From the NCBI RefSeq assembly GCF_009184895.1, contig NZ_WESE01000008.1, positions 476 to 64,475 on the forward strand: a stretch of 64,000 nucleotides of DNA, read 5' to 3'. The notes under the pieces were generated by a model. The model did no database searches. It saw nothing but the letters and a program-made list of their open reading frames with translations, and was not told where the DNA came from. Below are positions 35,552 to 44,476 of the stretch, in pieces (position 1 is the stretch's first letter; every line of letters begins with the position of its first letter). The DNA is from Nostocoides sp. F2B08 (GTDB lineage Bacteria; Actinomycetota; Actinomycetes; Actinomycetales; Dermatophilaceae). The position numbers and the translations under genes were made by a program.

Positions 35552-37666
35552 TCAGAAGGGATCGTTCACAGGGGCGGGCTCAGTAGGTTCGATGTCGGTC
35601 GTGAGGAGGATGCCTGGCGCGCCGTCCAGGTACGCCACCCCCGCACCATCCGTCGTGACGACTACCTCTCGCTCCCCCACGCGCACCCCACTCACGCGGA
35701 CTCGGCCGAGTCCTTCGTCGAGCGGGGCGACGCGCAGACGCCCGGACCGGGCCTCTCCACGCAGCCCGAGGAACAGTGGTGCCACGGCCATCCCGGACGC
35801 GGCGGCCCAGGCCTGCGGGCGGCACGAAGCGGGATACGGCACCGGGTCACCCATGACGGTCTCGCCCGACAGCAGCTCCGGAAGCCGGTAGCCCACCCTG
35901 GCGCCGAGGTCCACGAGTCTCCGGAGGACGTCGGCCGCGGCGGCGGCATGCCCTTCAGCCGCCATCCCCATGGCGGCGATGGCAGTGTCATGGACCCATA
36001 CCGAGCCCGTGTGGTAACCGATCGGGTTGTACCCAGGGTTGTCCGTCGACAGCGTCCCGATTCCGAAGGGTCGCAGCATCGTCGGGGCGGTCAAGCGGTC
36101 GACGACTCGTGCGGCCTCCTCGGTCGTCAGCACACCTGTGCCGAGCACGTGGCCCATGTTGCTGCCGATCCCGTCGACGTGACGTCCCTGGCCATCCAGG
36201 GCCATCGCGAGATAAGGGCCGGCGTCGTCGGAGGTCCAGAAGCGCTCTCTGATGGTTCCGGCGAGGCGGTCGGACAGCTCGGTCCACTGCTCGACGAGCC
36301 CGTCATCGAGGTCCGGTTCCAGCTCCGCGACTAGCAGAGCCGCCTTCCGTGCGGCCTCCGCTGCATACGCCATCGTCTCGACGAGGGCGATCGGCGCCGG
36401 GGCGATCGACCCGTCGCGTCGACGCATCGCGTCACCGGAGTCCTTCCAGCCCTGGTTGCTCAGACCGACGCCGGTGGCATCCTCGTAGCGCAGCAGACCG
36501 TCACCGGCGCGTTCGCTCGCCGCCACCCACGACATGGCGGCGACGAGCGAGGGCAGGAGCTGTCGGACCTCCCCCTCGGGCAGACCCCAGCGCCATGCGT
36601 CGTGCAGAAGGCAGACCCACAAGGCTGTGGCGTCCACGGTCCCGTAGTACAGCGGCGGAAGGCTCAAGGTGCTCGAGGGGTCGGCGAAGATCGTCCTGCG
36701 GACCTCATGGAGGATCTTGCCGGGCTCCTCCGCCGAGGCCGGGTCCCTGTGCCGGCCCTGCCGTCGGGCCAATGAGCGCAAGGTCCCCCCGGCCAGCGTC
36801 GTCCCGAACGGCAACGTCAGGCGAGCGGCCCAGATGCTGTCCCGACCGAACAGCGTGAGGTACCAGGGGGTGCCGGCCGCGGCGAAGCAGTCGCTGCGCT
36901 GGAGCGGGTCCGTCAGCAGCAACCCCGTGAGATCTGCGGCAGAGACCTCGGTGAGCCGCTGCAGTCGGTCGTCGGCGGTCCACACCCGGACGTGGTCGAA
37001 GTTCATTCGGGACGCCCCAGGACCGACGTCGAAGTCGCTTGCGGCCATCCGGTTCGCGCGATAGCGCACTGTGACCGACGCGCTGGCACCGGGCTCGACC
37101 TGAAGTCGCCACGAGGCGGTGACCACGCCGTGGACCTCGCCGATCCGGAGGGCCTGTGGACTCAGTCCGACCGCGAGCTCGTGCCGCGCGTCGGCCCAGA
37201 CGACCTGGGTCGCGTCGAGGTGCAGAGGCGGGCGGGCCGGAGCGGACACGCGGCCGCCCTTGACGTCGTGCAGCTCGGCGGCGTCACTCCCGAGCTCGAG
37301 CTCGAGGAAGGCCTCGACCACCTGGCCGGCCCGCGACTCCACGACGATCTCCTCGACGACCGCGTCCTCGGCCAGCCTCCGATGGCGGCGCACCAGGACC
37401 GTCGGGTCGGGTCCGCTGTCCCCGAGGTGACGAGCCACACCGAGTCCGGACATCACACCGCCCTGGGCGGCTGCCACGATCGGCACCAGATCGCCTCCAT
37501 CGACGCTGAGTCGGGATCGCGACACCAGCCGACGGTCGTCGATGTAGACCCCTTCAGCACCGCATCCGATGTCGCCCGAGCGGTCGGTCATGGTCGTGAC
37601 GTTGCCGTGGACTCCGATCGTGAGATCGGAGATCCATGGCTGCCGCAGTGTGGGCCCGTCCGTCAT
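35552..37666 (-). CDS. Glycogen debranching-type hydrolase (amylo-1,6-glucosidase family)
   Basis: 704 residues. The N-terminal 220 residues resemble the glycogen-debranching N-terminal beta domain (TDRSGDIGCGAEGVYIDDRRLVSR). The remaining part is an (alpha/alpha)6 barrel glycosidase: GTPWYLTLFGRDSIWAARL, LSNQGWKDSGDAMRRRDG (likely acid/base region) and ELLSGETVMGDPVPYPASCRPQAWAA. It would hydrolyse alpha-linked glucans or oligosaccharides in the cytosol. AAGGAG 5 nt before the ATG at 37666 fixes the start. It is divergent from the LacI regulator and shares the operator region, so it belongs to the sugar locus. Confidence 0.88.
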   Translation of the reverse strand: MTDGPTLRQPWISDLTIGVHGNVTTMTDRSGDIGCGAEGVYIDDRRLVSRSRLSVDGGDLVPIVAAAQGGVMSGLGVARHLGDSGPDPTVLVRRHRRLAEDAVVEEIVVESRAGQVVEAFLELELGSDAAELHDVKGGRVSAPARPPLHLDATQVVWADARHELAVGLSPQALRIGEVHGVVTASWRLQVEPGASASVTVRYRANRMAASDFDVGPGASRMNFDHVRVWTADDRLQRLTEVSAADLTGLLLTDPLQRSDCFAAAGTPWYLTLFGRDSIWAARLTLPFGTTLAGGTLRSLARRQGRHRDPASAEEPGKILHEVRRTIFADPSSTLSLPPLYYGTVDATALWVCLLHDAWRWGLPEGEVRQLLPSLVAAMSWVAASERAGDGLLRYEDATGVGLSNQGWKDSGDAMRRRDGSIAPAPIALVETMAYAAEAARKAALLVAELEPDLDDGLVEQWTELSDRLAGTIRERFWTSDDAGPYLAMALDGQGRHVDGIGSNMGHVLGTGVLTTEEAARVVDRLTAPTMLRPFGIGTLSTDNPGYNPIGYHTGSVWVHDTAIAAMGMAAEGHAAAAADVLRRLVDLGARVGYRLPELLSGETVMGDPVPYPASCRPQAWAAASGMAVAPLFLGLRGEARSGRLRVAPLDEGLGRVRVSGVRVGEREVVVTTDGAGVAYLDGAPGILLTTDIEPTEPAPVNDPF

Positions 37667-37765
37667 GACACTCCTTGGTGGTTCGTGCGGAGAGGTCCCG
37701 AGCGCGGTCGCCACGCCCTCCTCTTGACAATCCGTGTGGGGTACAGCACAGTCGTACTCTAGCGA

Positions 37766-37779
37766 TTTGAACGTTCAAA
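37766..37779. promoter_or_regulatory. LacI-type operator, perfect palindrome
   Basis: TTTGAACGTTCAAA is a perfect 14-bp palindrome with the central CG step typical of LacI-family sites. It lies in the gap between the divergent hydrolase and lacI-like genes, 99 bases before the hydrolase start and 127 before the regulator start. Confidence 0.75.
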
Positions 37780-37844
37780 AGACAGACCCCTCCGCCGTTC
37801 GCGTGCATCAGCCGCTCCCAGTGCGGGTAGGACGCGGAGCGCAC

Positions 37845-37857
37845 TTGGATCGTTCAA
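37845..37857. promoter_or_regulatory. Second, degenerate LacI-type half operator
   Basis: TTGGATCGTTCAA keeps the right half (CGTTCAA) of the operator at 37766 and a weak left half. It could allow repressor binding closer to the regulator gene for autoregulation. Confidence 0.4.
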
Positions 37858-37906
37858 CACTCGCCGTGACTGGAATCACCACGCGTCTGACCTCGAAGGA
37901 GAGGCC

Positions 37907-38965
37907 ATGGGACAGGTGCCCGAGGACCCGCCCACCGCCACAGAGCGGGCGACGATCAGCGATGTCGCCCGCCGGGCTCGCGTTTCCCGCCAGACGGTCA
38001 GCAACGCGGTCCACAATCCTCAGCGGCTCAGCCTCGAGACCCTCGACCGCGTCCAGCGCGCCATCGACGAGCTGGGCTACCGTCCGCAGGCCGCCGCCCA
38101 GTCCCTGCGTCACCAGCGCACCGGGGCCATCGGGTTCGAGATCGGCACTCGCGGTCCCCGTCGAGCGAACGAGACCCTCTCCCCCGTCCTGAGCTCATTG
38201 GCCATCGCGGCGGTGGAGAACCAGTGCCACATCGTGCCGTTCGGGTCGAACACGCCGACGCCGATGATCGACGGTTACCGCGCGATGTGGCGGTCCCGCC
38301 TCGTCGACGCGTTCATCATCGCCGACACCCACCATGGCGACCCTCGTCCCGAGTGGCTGACCCGACACGGCATCCCCTTCGTCTCGTTCGGCCGGGTGTG
38401 GGACGACCCCACCTTCACCCGATGGGTGGACGTGGACGGTGCCGCCGGCACCGCCGAGGCCGTGCACCATCTCGCCGGCGCCGGCTACCACACGGTGGCC
38501 TTCCTCGGGTGGCCCGAGGGCTCGGTCACGGGCGATGACCGTCGGCGCGGATGGGCGCGGGCATGTGAGGACGCCGGGGTCCGGCGCGGCCCTGAGGGCA
38601 GCTCGCGGCAGGTGCTCGACGACGCGATGCGGGCGGCTCGCGGCGTGGTGACAGCGCTCGACCCCGGCAGTGCCGTCCTCTGCGCGTCCGACCTGCTCGC
38701 CCTGGCGGTGCACCATGTTGCCGTCGAGGAGCGCCGACGTATCGGTCCCGACCTCGGCATCGTCGGCTTCGACGGCTCCTTCCTCGCCGAGATGCACCAC
38801 CTGTCCACCGTCGAGCAGCCGTTCGCCCTCATCGCCGACAAGCTGCTGCACCTCGTCCGGAATGCGCTTGGCGGCGAGTCGCCGCCCGTCGAGGGTCGAC
38901 TCGTCATCCCCTCGCTGATCGACCGGTCGAGCTCGTCCCGACTCGAACCACCCACTCTGTCCTGA
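37907..38965 (+). CDS. LacI family transcriptional regulator
   Basis: 352 residues. The LacI HTH covers residues 15-62 (TISDVARRARVSRQTVSNAVHN, then LDELGYRP-type hinge as IDELGYRPQAAAQSLR). The periplasmic-binding-like sensor domain covers 70-345, with VSFGRVWDDPTFTRWVDVDG and LGIVGFDGSFLAEMHHLSTV. AAGGAG stands 6 nt before the ATG. It probably represses the divergent hydrolase and the downstream ABC genes through the palindrome at 37766, with a glucan-derived sugar as inducer. The sugar is not identifiable from sequence. Confidence 0.93.
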   Translation: MGQVPEDPPTATERATISDVARRARVSRQTVSNAVHNPQRLSLETLDRVQRAIDELGYRPQAAAQSLRHQRTGAIGFEIGTRGPRRANETLSPVLSSLAIAAVENQCHIVPFGSNTPTPMIDGYRAMWRSRLVDAFIIADTHHGDPRPEWLTRHGIPFVSFGRVWDDPTFTRWVDVDGAAGTAEAVHHLAGAGYHTVAFLGWPEGSVTGDDRRRGWARACEDAGVRRGPEGSSRQVLDDAMRAARGVVTALDPGSAVLCASDLLALAVHHVAVEERRRIGPDLGIVGFDGSFLAEMHHLSTVEQPFALIADKLLHLVRNALGGESPPVEGRLVIPSLIDRSSSSRLEPPTLS

Positions 38966-39038
38966 CCCCACCCCCCGACCCCACCCCCTCCAGATCCTCC
39001 ATCGCTCAACCTCGTCACCACCACACAAGGAGTAGGAA

Positions 39039-40295
39039 ATGCCACAGAAGTCCCGCCGCACCCGACTCGGCCTCGTCCTCGCCGGCTCGCTCGTTCTCGC
39101 CGCCTGCGGAGGAGGGGGATTCGAGGAGGACACGGGCGACGGCTCCACGGCTCCGGCCTCCGCCGAAGGGCCGGTCGAGCTCCAGATGCTCATCGCATCC
39201 TCCGGCGACGCCGAGACGGCCGCCGTCCAGGAGGCGGTGGACGCCTGGTCCGAGGAGACCGGGAACTCGGTCACCGTCACGGTGGCCAGCGACATGAACC
39301 AGCAGCTGGCGCAGGGCTTCGCGAGCGGCAACCCGGCGGACGTGTTCTACATGGACGCGGGCCGTTTCGCCGACTACGCGCAGAACGGCAGCCTGTACGC
39401 CTACGCGGACCAGCTCGAGGACAACGACGACTTCTACGAGTCCCTTCGACAGGCTTTCACCTACGACGGGACCCAGTACTGCGCACCCAAGGACTTCTCA
39501 TCTCTGGCGCTCGTCATCAACACCGCGTCCTGGGAGGCCGCCGGGCTGACGGAGGCGGACGTTCCCACGACGTGGGACGAGCTGACCGAGGTGGCCCAGA
39601 CACTGACGACAGACGACCAGGCAGGTCTCGGTATCGGTATCGGTATCGACCGGCTGGGGGCCTTCGTGGTCCAGAACGGTGGCTGGTGGCTCAACGAGGA
39701 AGCCACCGAGCCGACCGCCGCCATCCCGGAGGTCGAAGAGGCGCTCGGCTACGTCCAGGAGCAGGTCCAGGCAGGATCCTTCCAGATGTCCAACCAGCTG
39801 GACGCAGGTTGGGGCGGCGAGGCGTTCGGCACGGAACGCGCAGCGATGACCATCGAGGGCAACTGGATCAAGGGCGCCATGTCGAACGACTACCCGAACG
39901 TCGAGTACATCGTGGCCGAGCTGCCCGAGGGCCCGGCCGGCAAGGGCACGCTCACGTTCACGCAATGTTGGGGCATCGCCGCCGACTCGGACGCGCAGGC
40001 CCAGGCGGTCGAGCTCGTCCGGGCCCTGACGACAGTGGACCAGCAGATGGCCTTCGCCGAGGCCTTCGGAGTCATGCCGAGCAGGACGTCAGCGGCGGAC
40101 CCGTACCGGGAGCAGTTCCCCGAGGACGCCGCTTTCATCGCCGGCGGTGAGTACGGCCACGGACCGATCAACGCCCCCGGCATGGAGCAGGTCGTCGCCG
40201 ACCTCAACTCCAAACTCGAGAACTTCGAGCAGGCCAACCTGCCGACCGTCCTCTCCGAGTTCGACACGAACGCCGCCGCGGCGCTCGGGCAGTGA
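39039..40295 (+). CDS. ABC transporter sugar-binding lipoprotein
   Basis: 418 residues of the MalE-like extracellular solute-binding family 1. The signal peptide ends in lipobox LAAC (Cys23) followed by a glycine run. VDAWSEETGNSVTVTVASDMNQQL, GNPADVFYMDAGRFADYAQ and KDFSSLALVINTASWEAAG are typical of sugar-binding proteins. It captures oligosaccharide outside the membrane for the two permeases downstream. AAGGAG lies 7 nt before the ATG. The stop overlaps the permease start (GTGA). Confidence 0.93.
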   Translation: MPQKSRRTRLGLVLAGSLVLAACGGGGFEEDTGDGSTAPASAEGPVELQMLIASSGDAETAAVQEAVDAWSEETGNSVTVTVASDMNQQLAQGFASGNPADVFYMDAGRFADYAQNGSLYAYADQLEDNDDFYESLRQAFTYDGTQYCAPKDFSSLALVINTASWEAAGLTEADVPTTWDELTEVAQTLTTDDQAGLGIGIGIDRLGAFVVQNGGWWLNEEATEPTAAIPEVEEALGYVQEQVQAGSFQMSNQLDAGWGGEAFGTERAAMTIEGNWIKGAMSNDYPNVEYIVAELPEGPAGKGTLTFTQCWGIAADSDAQAQAVELVRALTTVDQQMAFAEAFGVMPSRTSAADPYREQFPEDAAFIAGGEYGHGPINAPGMEQVVADLNSKLENFEQANLPTVLSEFDTNAAAALGQ

Positions 40296-41482
40296 CCAGC
40301 GAATCCGAGCCCTCGTCGCAGCGAGGGACATCGGTGGCGGAGCGGGAGGTCCCCACCTCGGAGCCTCCCGCTCCCCGGAGCCGTAGCCCCAAGGGCAAGG
40401 GGAACTCGCACAACCTCTCCGGGTGGCTCTTCACCACACCGATGATCCTCGGTCTCGGGCTGTTCCTCTTCATCCCGATCCTCATGGCCATCTGGGTGTC
40501 GGTCAGCGACTGGACCGGACGCGGCAGCCCCTTCAGCTCTGACGTGGGCTTCGTGGGCGCCGAGAACTACGCAGCCCTGCTCACCGAGGAGGGACTGTCC
40601 CGCCAGGACTTCATGATCTCGCTGCGCAACACCTTCTACTACGTCCTTGGAGTCGTCCCCGTCCAGACGATGCTCGCGCTGTTCCTGGCGGTCGTCGTCA
40701 ACCAGAAGTTCCTCAAGGGGCGCACCTTCTTCCGCACGGCCTTCTACTTCCCGTCGGTGGTCTCCTCGGTGGCCATCTCGCTCGTCTTCCTGTACCTCTT
40801 CACCGGAACCGGAGCGATCAACCGGGTGCTCGCCAGCGTCGGCATCGTCGGCCCCAACTGGCTCCAGGACCCGCGCGGGGTCATCCACATCATCGGAGAC
40901 GCCGTCGGGATCTGGAGCATCGACTCCCCTCCTGCCGCGCTCGTGGAGACATCGGTGATGAGCCTGTCCATCTGGGAGTGGTTCCGGGGACCGAGCATCG
41001 CCCTCTCGGCCATCATGATCCAGGTCATCTGGACCACCGCCGGGACGTTCATGCTCCTGTTCCTGGCCGCCCTCCAGGACCTGCCGTCCGAGGTCGAGGA
41101 GGCGGCCATGGTCGACGGCGCGAACCGTTGGCAGCGGTTCAGGAACGTGACCGTTCCCCATCTCCGGCCGACCATCCTGCTCGTCATCACGCTCGGGATC
41201 ATCGGCACCTGGCAGGTGTTCGACCAGATGTACGTCATGACCCAGGGCGGTCCGGCCAAGACGACCTTGACCCCCGCATACCTGTCCTATGTCGCGGCCT
41301 TCCGCCAGCAGCAGTGGGGACAGGGAGCCGCGATGGCGTTCATCCTGTTCGCGCTGATCTTCGTCCTGACCTCCCTGCAGCGGTGGGTCCTGCGTGACAA
41401 GGACGAGGCGGCGAGGAAGAAGGGAATCCGCGCACAGCGGCGAGCCGCGCGGAAGGCGCAGAGAGCGGAGGCAAGCTCATGA
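40292..41482 (+). CDS. ABC transporter sugar permease (MalF-like)
   Basis: 396 residues. A disordered N-terminal 45 residues precede helix 1 (LFTTPMILGLGLFLFIPILMAIWV). The binding-protein-dependent transport motif is EEAAMVDGANRWQRFRNVTVPHL near residue 270, which contacts the ATPase. A loop of about 35 residues (GPNWLQDPRGVIHIIGDAVG...) separates helices in the middle. The tail is rich in Arg/Ala. It overlaps both neighbours by 4 bases and pairs with the MalG-like subunit. Confidence 0.92.
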   Translation: MTSESEPSSQRGTSVAEREVPTSEPPAPRSRSPKGKGNSHNLSGWLFTTPMILGLGLFLFIPILMAIWVSVSDWTGRGSPFSSDVGFVGAENYAALLTEEGLSRQDFMISLRNTFYYVLGVVPVQTMLALFLAVVVNQKFLKGRTFFRTAFYFPSVVSSVAISLVFLYLFTGTGAINRVLASVGIVGPNWLQDPRGVIHIIGDAVGIWSIDSPPAALVETSVMSLSIWEWFRGPSIALSAIMIQVIWTTAGTFMLLFLAALQDLPSEVEEAAMVDGANRWQRFRNVTVPHLRPTILLVITLGIIGTWQVFDQMYVMTQGGPAKTTLTPAYLSYVAAFRQQQWGQGAAMAFILFALIFVLTSLQRWVLRDKDEAARKKGIRAQRRAARKAQRAEASS

Positions 41483-42390
41483 GCACGACCCAGCCGGAGA
41501 CGCGACAACCGGAGGCGACGCGACAGCTGAGCCGCACCGTGGACGACGGCAACCGGCTCACCCGGGCCGGACGTGGGAAGAAGTCCGCCGTCTACCTCGT
41601 GCTGGTCTTCTTCGCGCTGCTCTACGTCTTCCCGTTCTTCATCCAGGTCGCCACGTCCTTCAAGACCAACGCGGACGCGGTGAACAACCCGCTGAGCCTC
41701 ATACCGGACCCCTTCACCACCGCCGCCTTCGAACGTCTCGCGGAGACCGACTACCCGACGTGGTTCCGCAACTCGGTCGTCGTCACGCTCCTCGTCACCG
41801 CGGGGCGGGTCTTCTTCGTCTCCCTCGCGGGCTACGCGTTGGCGCGGCTGAAGTTCAGGGGACGAGAGGCGCTGTTCACGGCGGTCCTCGCCGTCCTGGC
41901 CGTGCCCGGGATCGTGCTGCTCATCCCGAAGTTCCTCATCCTGAACTACCTGGGGATCTACAACACCTTCCCGGCACTCTTCGTACCGCTCCTGGTCGAC
42001 GCGGCCGGCGTGTTCATCATGAAGCAGTTCTTCGAGACCATTCCGCCGTCGGTGGAGGAGGCGGCGCGCATCGACGGCGCCGGCACGTTCCGGATCTTCT
42101 GGTCGGTTGTCCTGCCGATGGCCAAGCCCGCACTGATCACCATCACCATCCTGTCGTTCCAGGGGTCGTGGAACGAGCTGGGTCACTTCATCATCGCCGC
42201 GAACGACCCGGCGTTGTTCACGCTGACCCGGGGAGTCGGGCAGCTCACCTCCGGTGGGCTCGGGTCGGGCAGCCAGTTCCCGATCTCGATGGCGGCGGCC
42301 CTGCTCATGACGATCCCCACGGCGATGGTCTTCATCGTCTTCCAGCGGTTCTTCACCCAGGGTGCCAACGTCGGCGCCGAGAAGGGCTGA
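41479..42390 (+). CDS. ABC transporter sugar permease (MalG-like)
   Basis: 303 residues with six helices. The EAA motif reads EEAARIDGAGTFRIFWSVVLPMAKP, and YVFPFFIQVATSFKTNADAV is the usual N-terminal segment of this subunit. The start overlaps the preceding stop by 4 bases. No ATPase gene follows: the next gene is on the other strand beyond a hairpin. By analogy with streptomycetes the importer may use a shared MsiK-type ATPase encoded elsewhere; that is inference. Confidence 0.92.
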   Translation: MSTTQPETRQPEATRQLSRTVDDGNRLTRAGRGKKSAVYLVLVFFALLYVFPFFIQVATSFKTNADAVNNPLSLIPDPFTTAAFERLAETDYPTWFRNSVVVTLLVTAGRVFFVSLAGYALARLKFRGREALFTAVLAVLAVPGIVLLIPKFLILNYLGIYNTFPALFVPLLVDAAGVFIMKQFFETIPPSVEEAARIDGAGTFRIFWSVVLPMAKPALITITILSFQGSWNELGHFIIAANDPALFTLTRGVGQLTSGGLGSGSQFPISMAAALLMTIPTAMVFIVFQRFFTQGANVGAEKG

Positions 42391-42443
42391 GAGGCCCTGA
42401 CGCTGATCGACCGTGCGTTCGACGCCTCAGACCACGGTCACGG

Positions 42444-42475
42444 AGTCCCCCGGCGCTGGGAACCGCCGGGGGACT
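42444..42475. terminator. Bidirectional hairpin between ABC genes and nucleoside transporter
   Basis: AGTCCCCCGGCG (42444-42455) and CGCCGGGGGACT (42464-42475) form a perfect 12-bp stem with an 8-nt loop between converging genes. No T-run follows. Confidence 0.75.
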
Positions 42476-42504
42476 GCCCGCCCCGTCCCGCTGTCAGTGG
42501 CTGA

Positions 42505-43851
42505 TCAGCCGATGAGGATGCCCGCGATGGCGGCGCTCATGAGGTTGGCCAGCGTCGCGGCGAGGATCGCCCGGATGCCCAGCTGGGCGATCTCACCTCG
42601 CCGCTCGGGCGCCAACCCGCCCAGGCCGCCGAGCAGGATGCCCAGCGACCCGAGGTTGGCGAAGCCGGTGAGTGCGAAGGTGACGATCGCCTGGGTCTTG
42701 GCCGTGTAGCTCTCGATGACGGGTGCGAAGTTCGAGAACGCGACGAACTCGTTGACGACGATCTTCTGCCCGACATAGCTCCCGGCGTCGAGAGCCTCGG
42801 ACCACGGAACGCCGATGATGAACATGACCGGCGCGAAGACATAGCCCAGGATCAGCTCGAACGTGAGATCCGGTATGCCCACCAGACCACCCACGCTGCC
42901 GAGAATGAGGTTGATCAGCGCGATGAGGGAGATGAAGGCGAGGAGCATCGCACCGATGGTCGCGGCCAGCCGGAGGCCGTCCGCTGCACCACCCGCCGCC
43001 GCGTCGATGACGTTGCGATAGCCCAGATCCGACGTGAGGTCGTCGTCGTCCGCGTCGTCCGCGTCGTCCCCCTCCCTCCCGTCCACGGTCGCGACGGTCG
43101 CGGCCGATGAGTCGGCGCCTCCCGACCTCGACGTGGCCTGAGCGGGGCGGGCCCCGGACGCTGACGTGACCGCCGCCACGTCATCGGGAGCGTCCGTCTC
43201 GGTCTCCGGCATGACGATCTTGGCCATGAGCAGTGCTCCGGGTGCCGCCATGAAACTGGCGGCGATGAGGTAGTCCAGCCGAGCACCGAGGAGGGAGTAG
43301 CCGACGAGAACGCTGCCGGCCACCGTCGAGAGCCCGCCGACCATCACTGCGAAGAGACCGGAATGGGTCAGTCGCGGAATGTAGGGCCGGATGACCAGCG
43401 GCGCCTCCGTCTGTCCCACGAAGATGTTCGCGGCGGCGTTCACCGACTCCGCCTGCCGGGTGCCGAGGAGTCTGGCCAAGCCACCCCCCAGGATCTCGAC
43501 GACCTTCTGCAGGACACCCCAGTGATAGAGAACGGCGGTGAGAGCGGCGAAGAACACAATCACCGGAAGCACCTGGAACGCGAAGATCAGCGCGTCCTCC
43601 TGAAGCAACGGACCGAAGAGGAACTCGATCCCGGCCCGGGATGAGTCGATCACCGCCTGCACCGCCCGCGAGGCGGCGTTCAGAGCCGTCTGGCCCGCGG
43701 GGACGAACAGCACCAGGACGCCGAATCCCACCTGGAGCGCCAGCGCGGCTCCGACGGTGCGTAGCCGGATCGCCCGCCGGTTGGTCGAGAGCAGTACCGC
43801 GAGGGCGAGGATGAAGACCATCCCCGCCAGACCCCAGAGCACATCGAGCAT
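42505..43851 (-). CDS. NupC-type concentrative nucleoside transporter
   Basis: 448 residues. The family pattern is clear: TNRRAIRLRTVGAALALQ at the start, GQTEAPLVIRPYIPRLTHSGLFAVM (substrate-binding loop), ASFMAAPGALLMAKIVMPE, and NEFVAFSNFAPVIES. It would import nucleosides with H+ or Na+. Between two conserved segments an inserted hydrophilic stretch of about 60 residues (203-265) ends in an Asp-rich run, so the protein is longer than the usual 400 residues. GAGGAGG 5 nt before the ATG at 43851 makes it the likely start. Confidence 0.9.
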   Translation of the reverse strand: MLDVLWGLAGMVFILALAVLLSTNRRAIRLRTVGAALALQVGFGVLVLFVPAGQTALNAASRAVQAVIDSSRAGIEFLFGPLLQEDALIFAFQVLPVIVFFAALTAVLYHWGVLQKVVEILGGGLARLLGTRQAESVNAAANIFVGQTEAPLVIRPYIPRLTHSGLFAVMVGGLSTVAGSVLVGYSLLGARLDYLIAASFMAAPGALLMAKIVMPETETDAPDDVAAVTSASGARPAQATSRSGGADSSAATVATVDGREGDDADDADDDDLTSDLGYRNVIDAAAGGAADGLRLAATIGAMLLAFISLIALINLILGSVGGLVGIPDLTFELILGYVFAPVMFIIGVPWSEALDAGSYVGQKIVVNEFVAFSNFAPVIESYTAKTQAIVTFALTGFANLGSLGILLGGLGGLAPERRGEIAQLGIRAILAATLANLMSAAIAGILIG

Positions 43852-43938
43852 GTCACCCTCCTCGTCGAGTGGGACCACCGTAATGGCTGGACCACGCGTC
43901 GAGGCCTCCTGATCTGGTCCCTTGTCCTGGCGTCAGTT

Positions 43939-43957
43939 TGATGTCACTATGACGTCA
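43939..43957. promoter_or_regulatory. Paired 8-bp sites overlapping the RHH gene start
   Basis: TGATGTCA and TGACGTCA stand as repeats with a 3-nt gap and end at the ATG itself. The second is a perfect palindrome. The position suits an autoregulatory operator of the ribbon-helix-helix protein. CACTAT 6 nt before the ATG may be the -10. Confidence 0.45.
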
Positions 43958-44436
43958 TGGAACTGTCACCGTATCTACAGGGCATCGCGGAGGATCTGGA
44001 GAAGGTCACCGCGTTGGCGGACGACCACACGCGCGAGATCACCGGCCGCCTGCTCAACGCGCTCGAGCCCAGCCTCCGGATGGCTCTGGTCCGGGCGATC
44101 TCCGACACCGCAGCGATCGTCACCGCCGACCTCGATGACGTTGTCGCGGTGGTTCGCATGGACGGCCGGGACCCCGTGATCTCCGTCGACCGGACCGGCG
44201 AGTCGCAGCCCGCCGCGGCTCCGACGGCAGACGAAGGAGATGACTACGTCCGGGTGACCGTCCGACTGCCCGAGGGTCTGAAGCAGCGCGCGGAGTCGCG
44301 CGCCACCCAGGCGGAGCAGTCGCTGAACTCCTGGGTCGTCCAGGCGATCCGGCGGGCCTCGCACGACGCGGGCTTCGCGCCGCCCTTCATGCGCCCTCCG
44401 ATGCCCGGCGGTCGCCGGACCACCGGCTGGGCCTGA
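43957..44436 (+). CDS. Ribbon-helix-helix (HicB-like) DNA-binding protein
   Basis: 159 residues. The N-terminal 70 residues are helical and acidic. The C-terminal domain (about 95-140) matches the HicB/Arc-type ribbon-helix-helix: DYVRVTVRLPEGLKQRAESRA gives the strand and first helix, QSLNSWVVQAIRRA the second. The tail is Pro/Gly/Arg-rich. There is no toxin beside it; the partner 40 bases downstream is a DUF4097 protein. Similar two-gene pairs occur in many actinobacteria, from memory, where the RHH protein is annotated as HicB-like antitoxin. It probably regulates its own operon. Confidence 0.82.
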   Translation: MELSPYLQGIAEDLEKVTALADDHTREITGRLLNALEPSLRMALVRAISDTAAIVTADLDDVVAVVRMDGRDPVISVDRTGESQPAAAPTADEGDDYVRVTVRLPEGLKQRAESRATQAEQSLNSWVVQAIRRASHDAGFAPPFMRPPMPGGRRTTGWA

Positions 44437-44476
44437 CGTGCGCGGACACCTACTCGCACCACAGAAGGGACCCACC

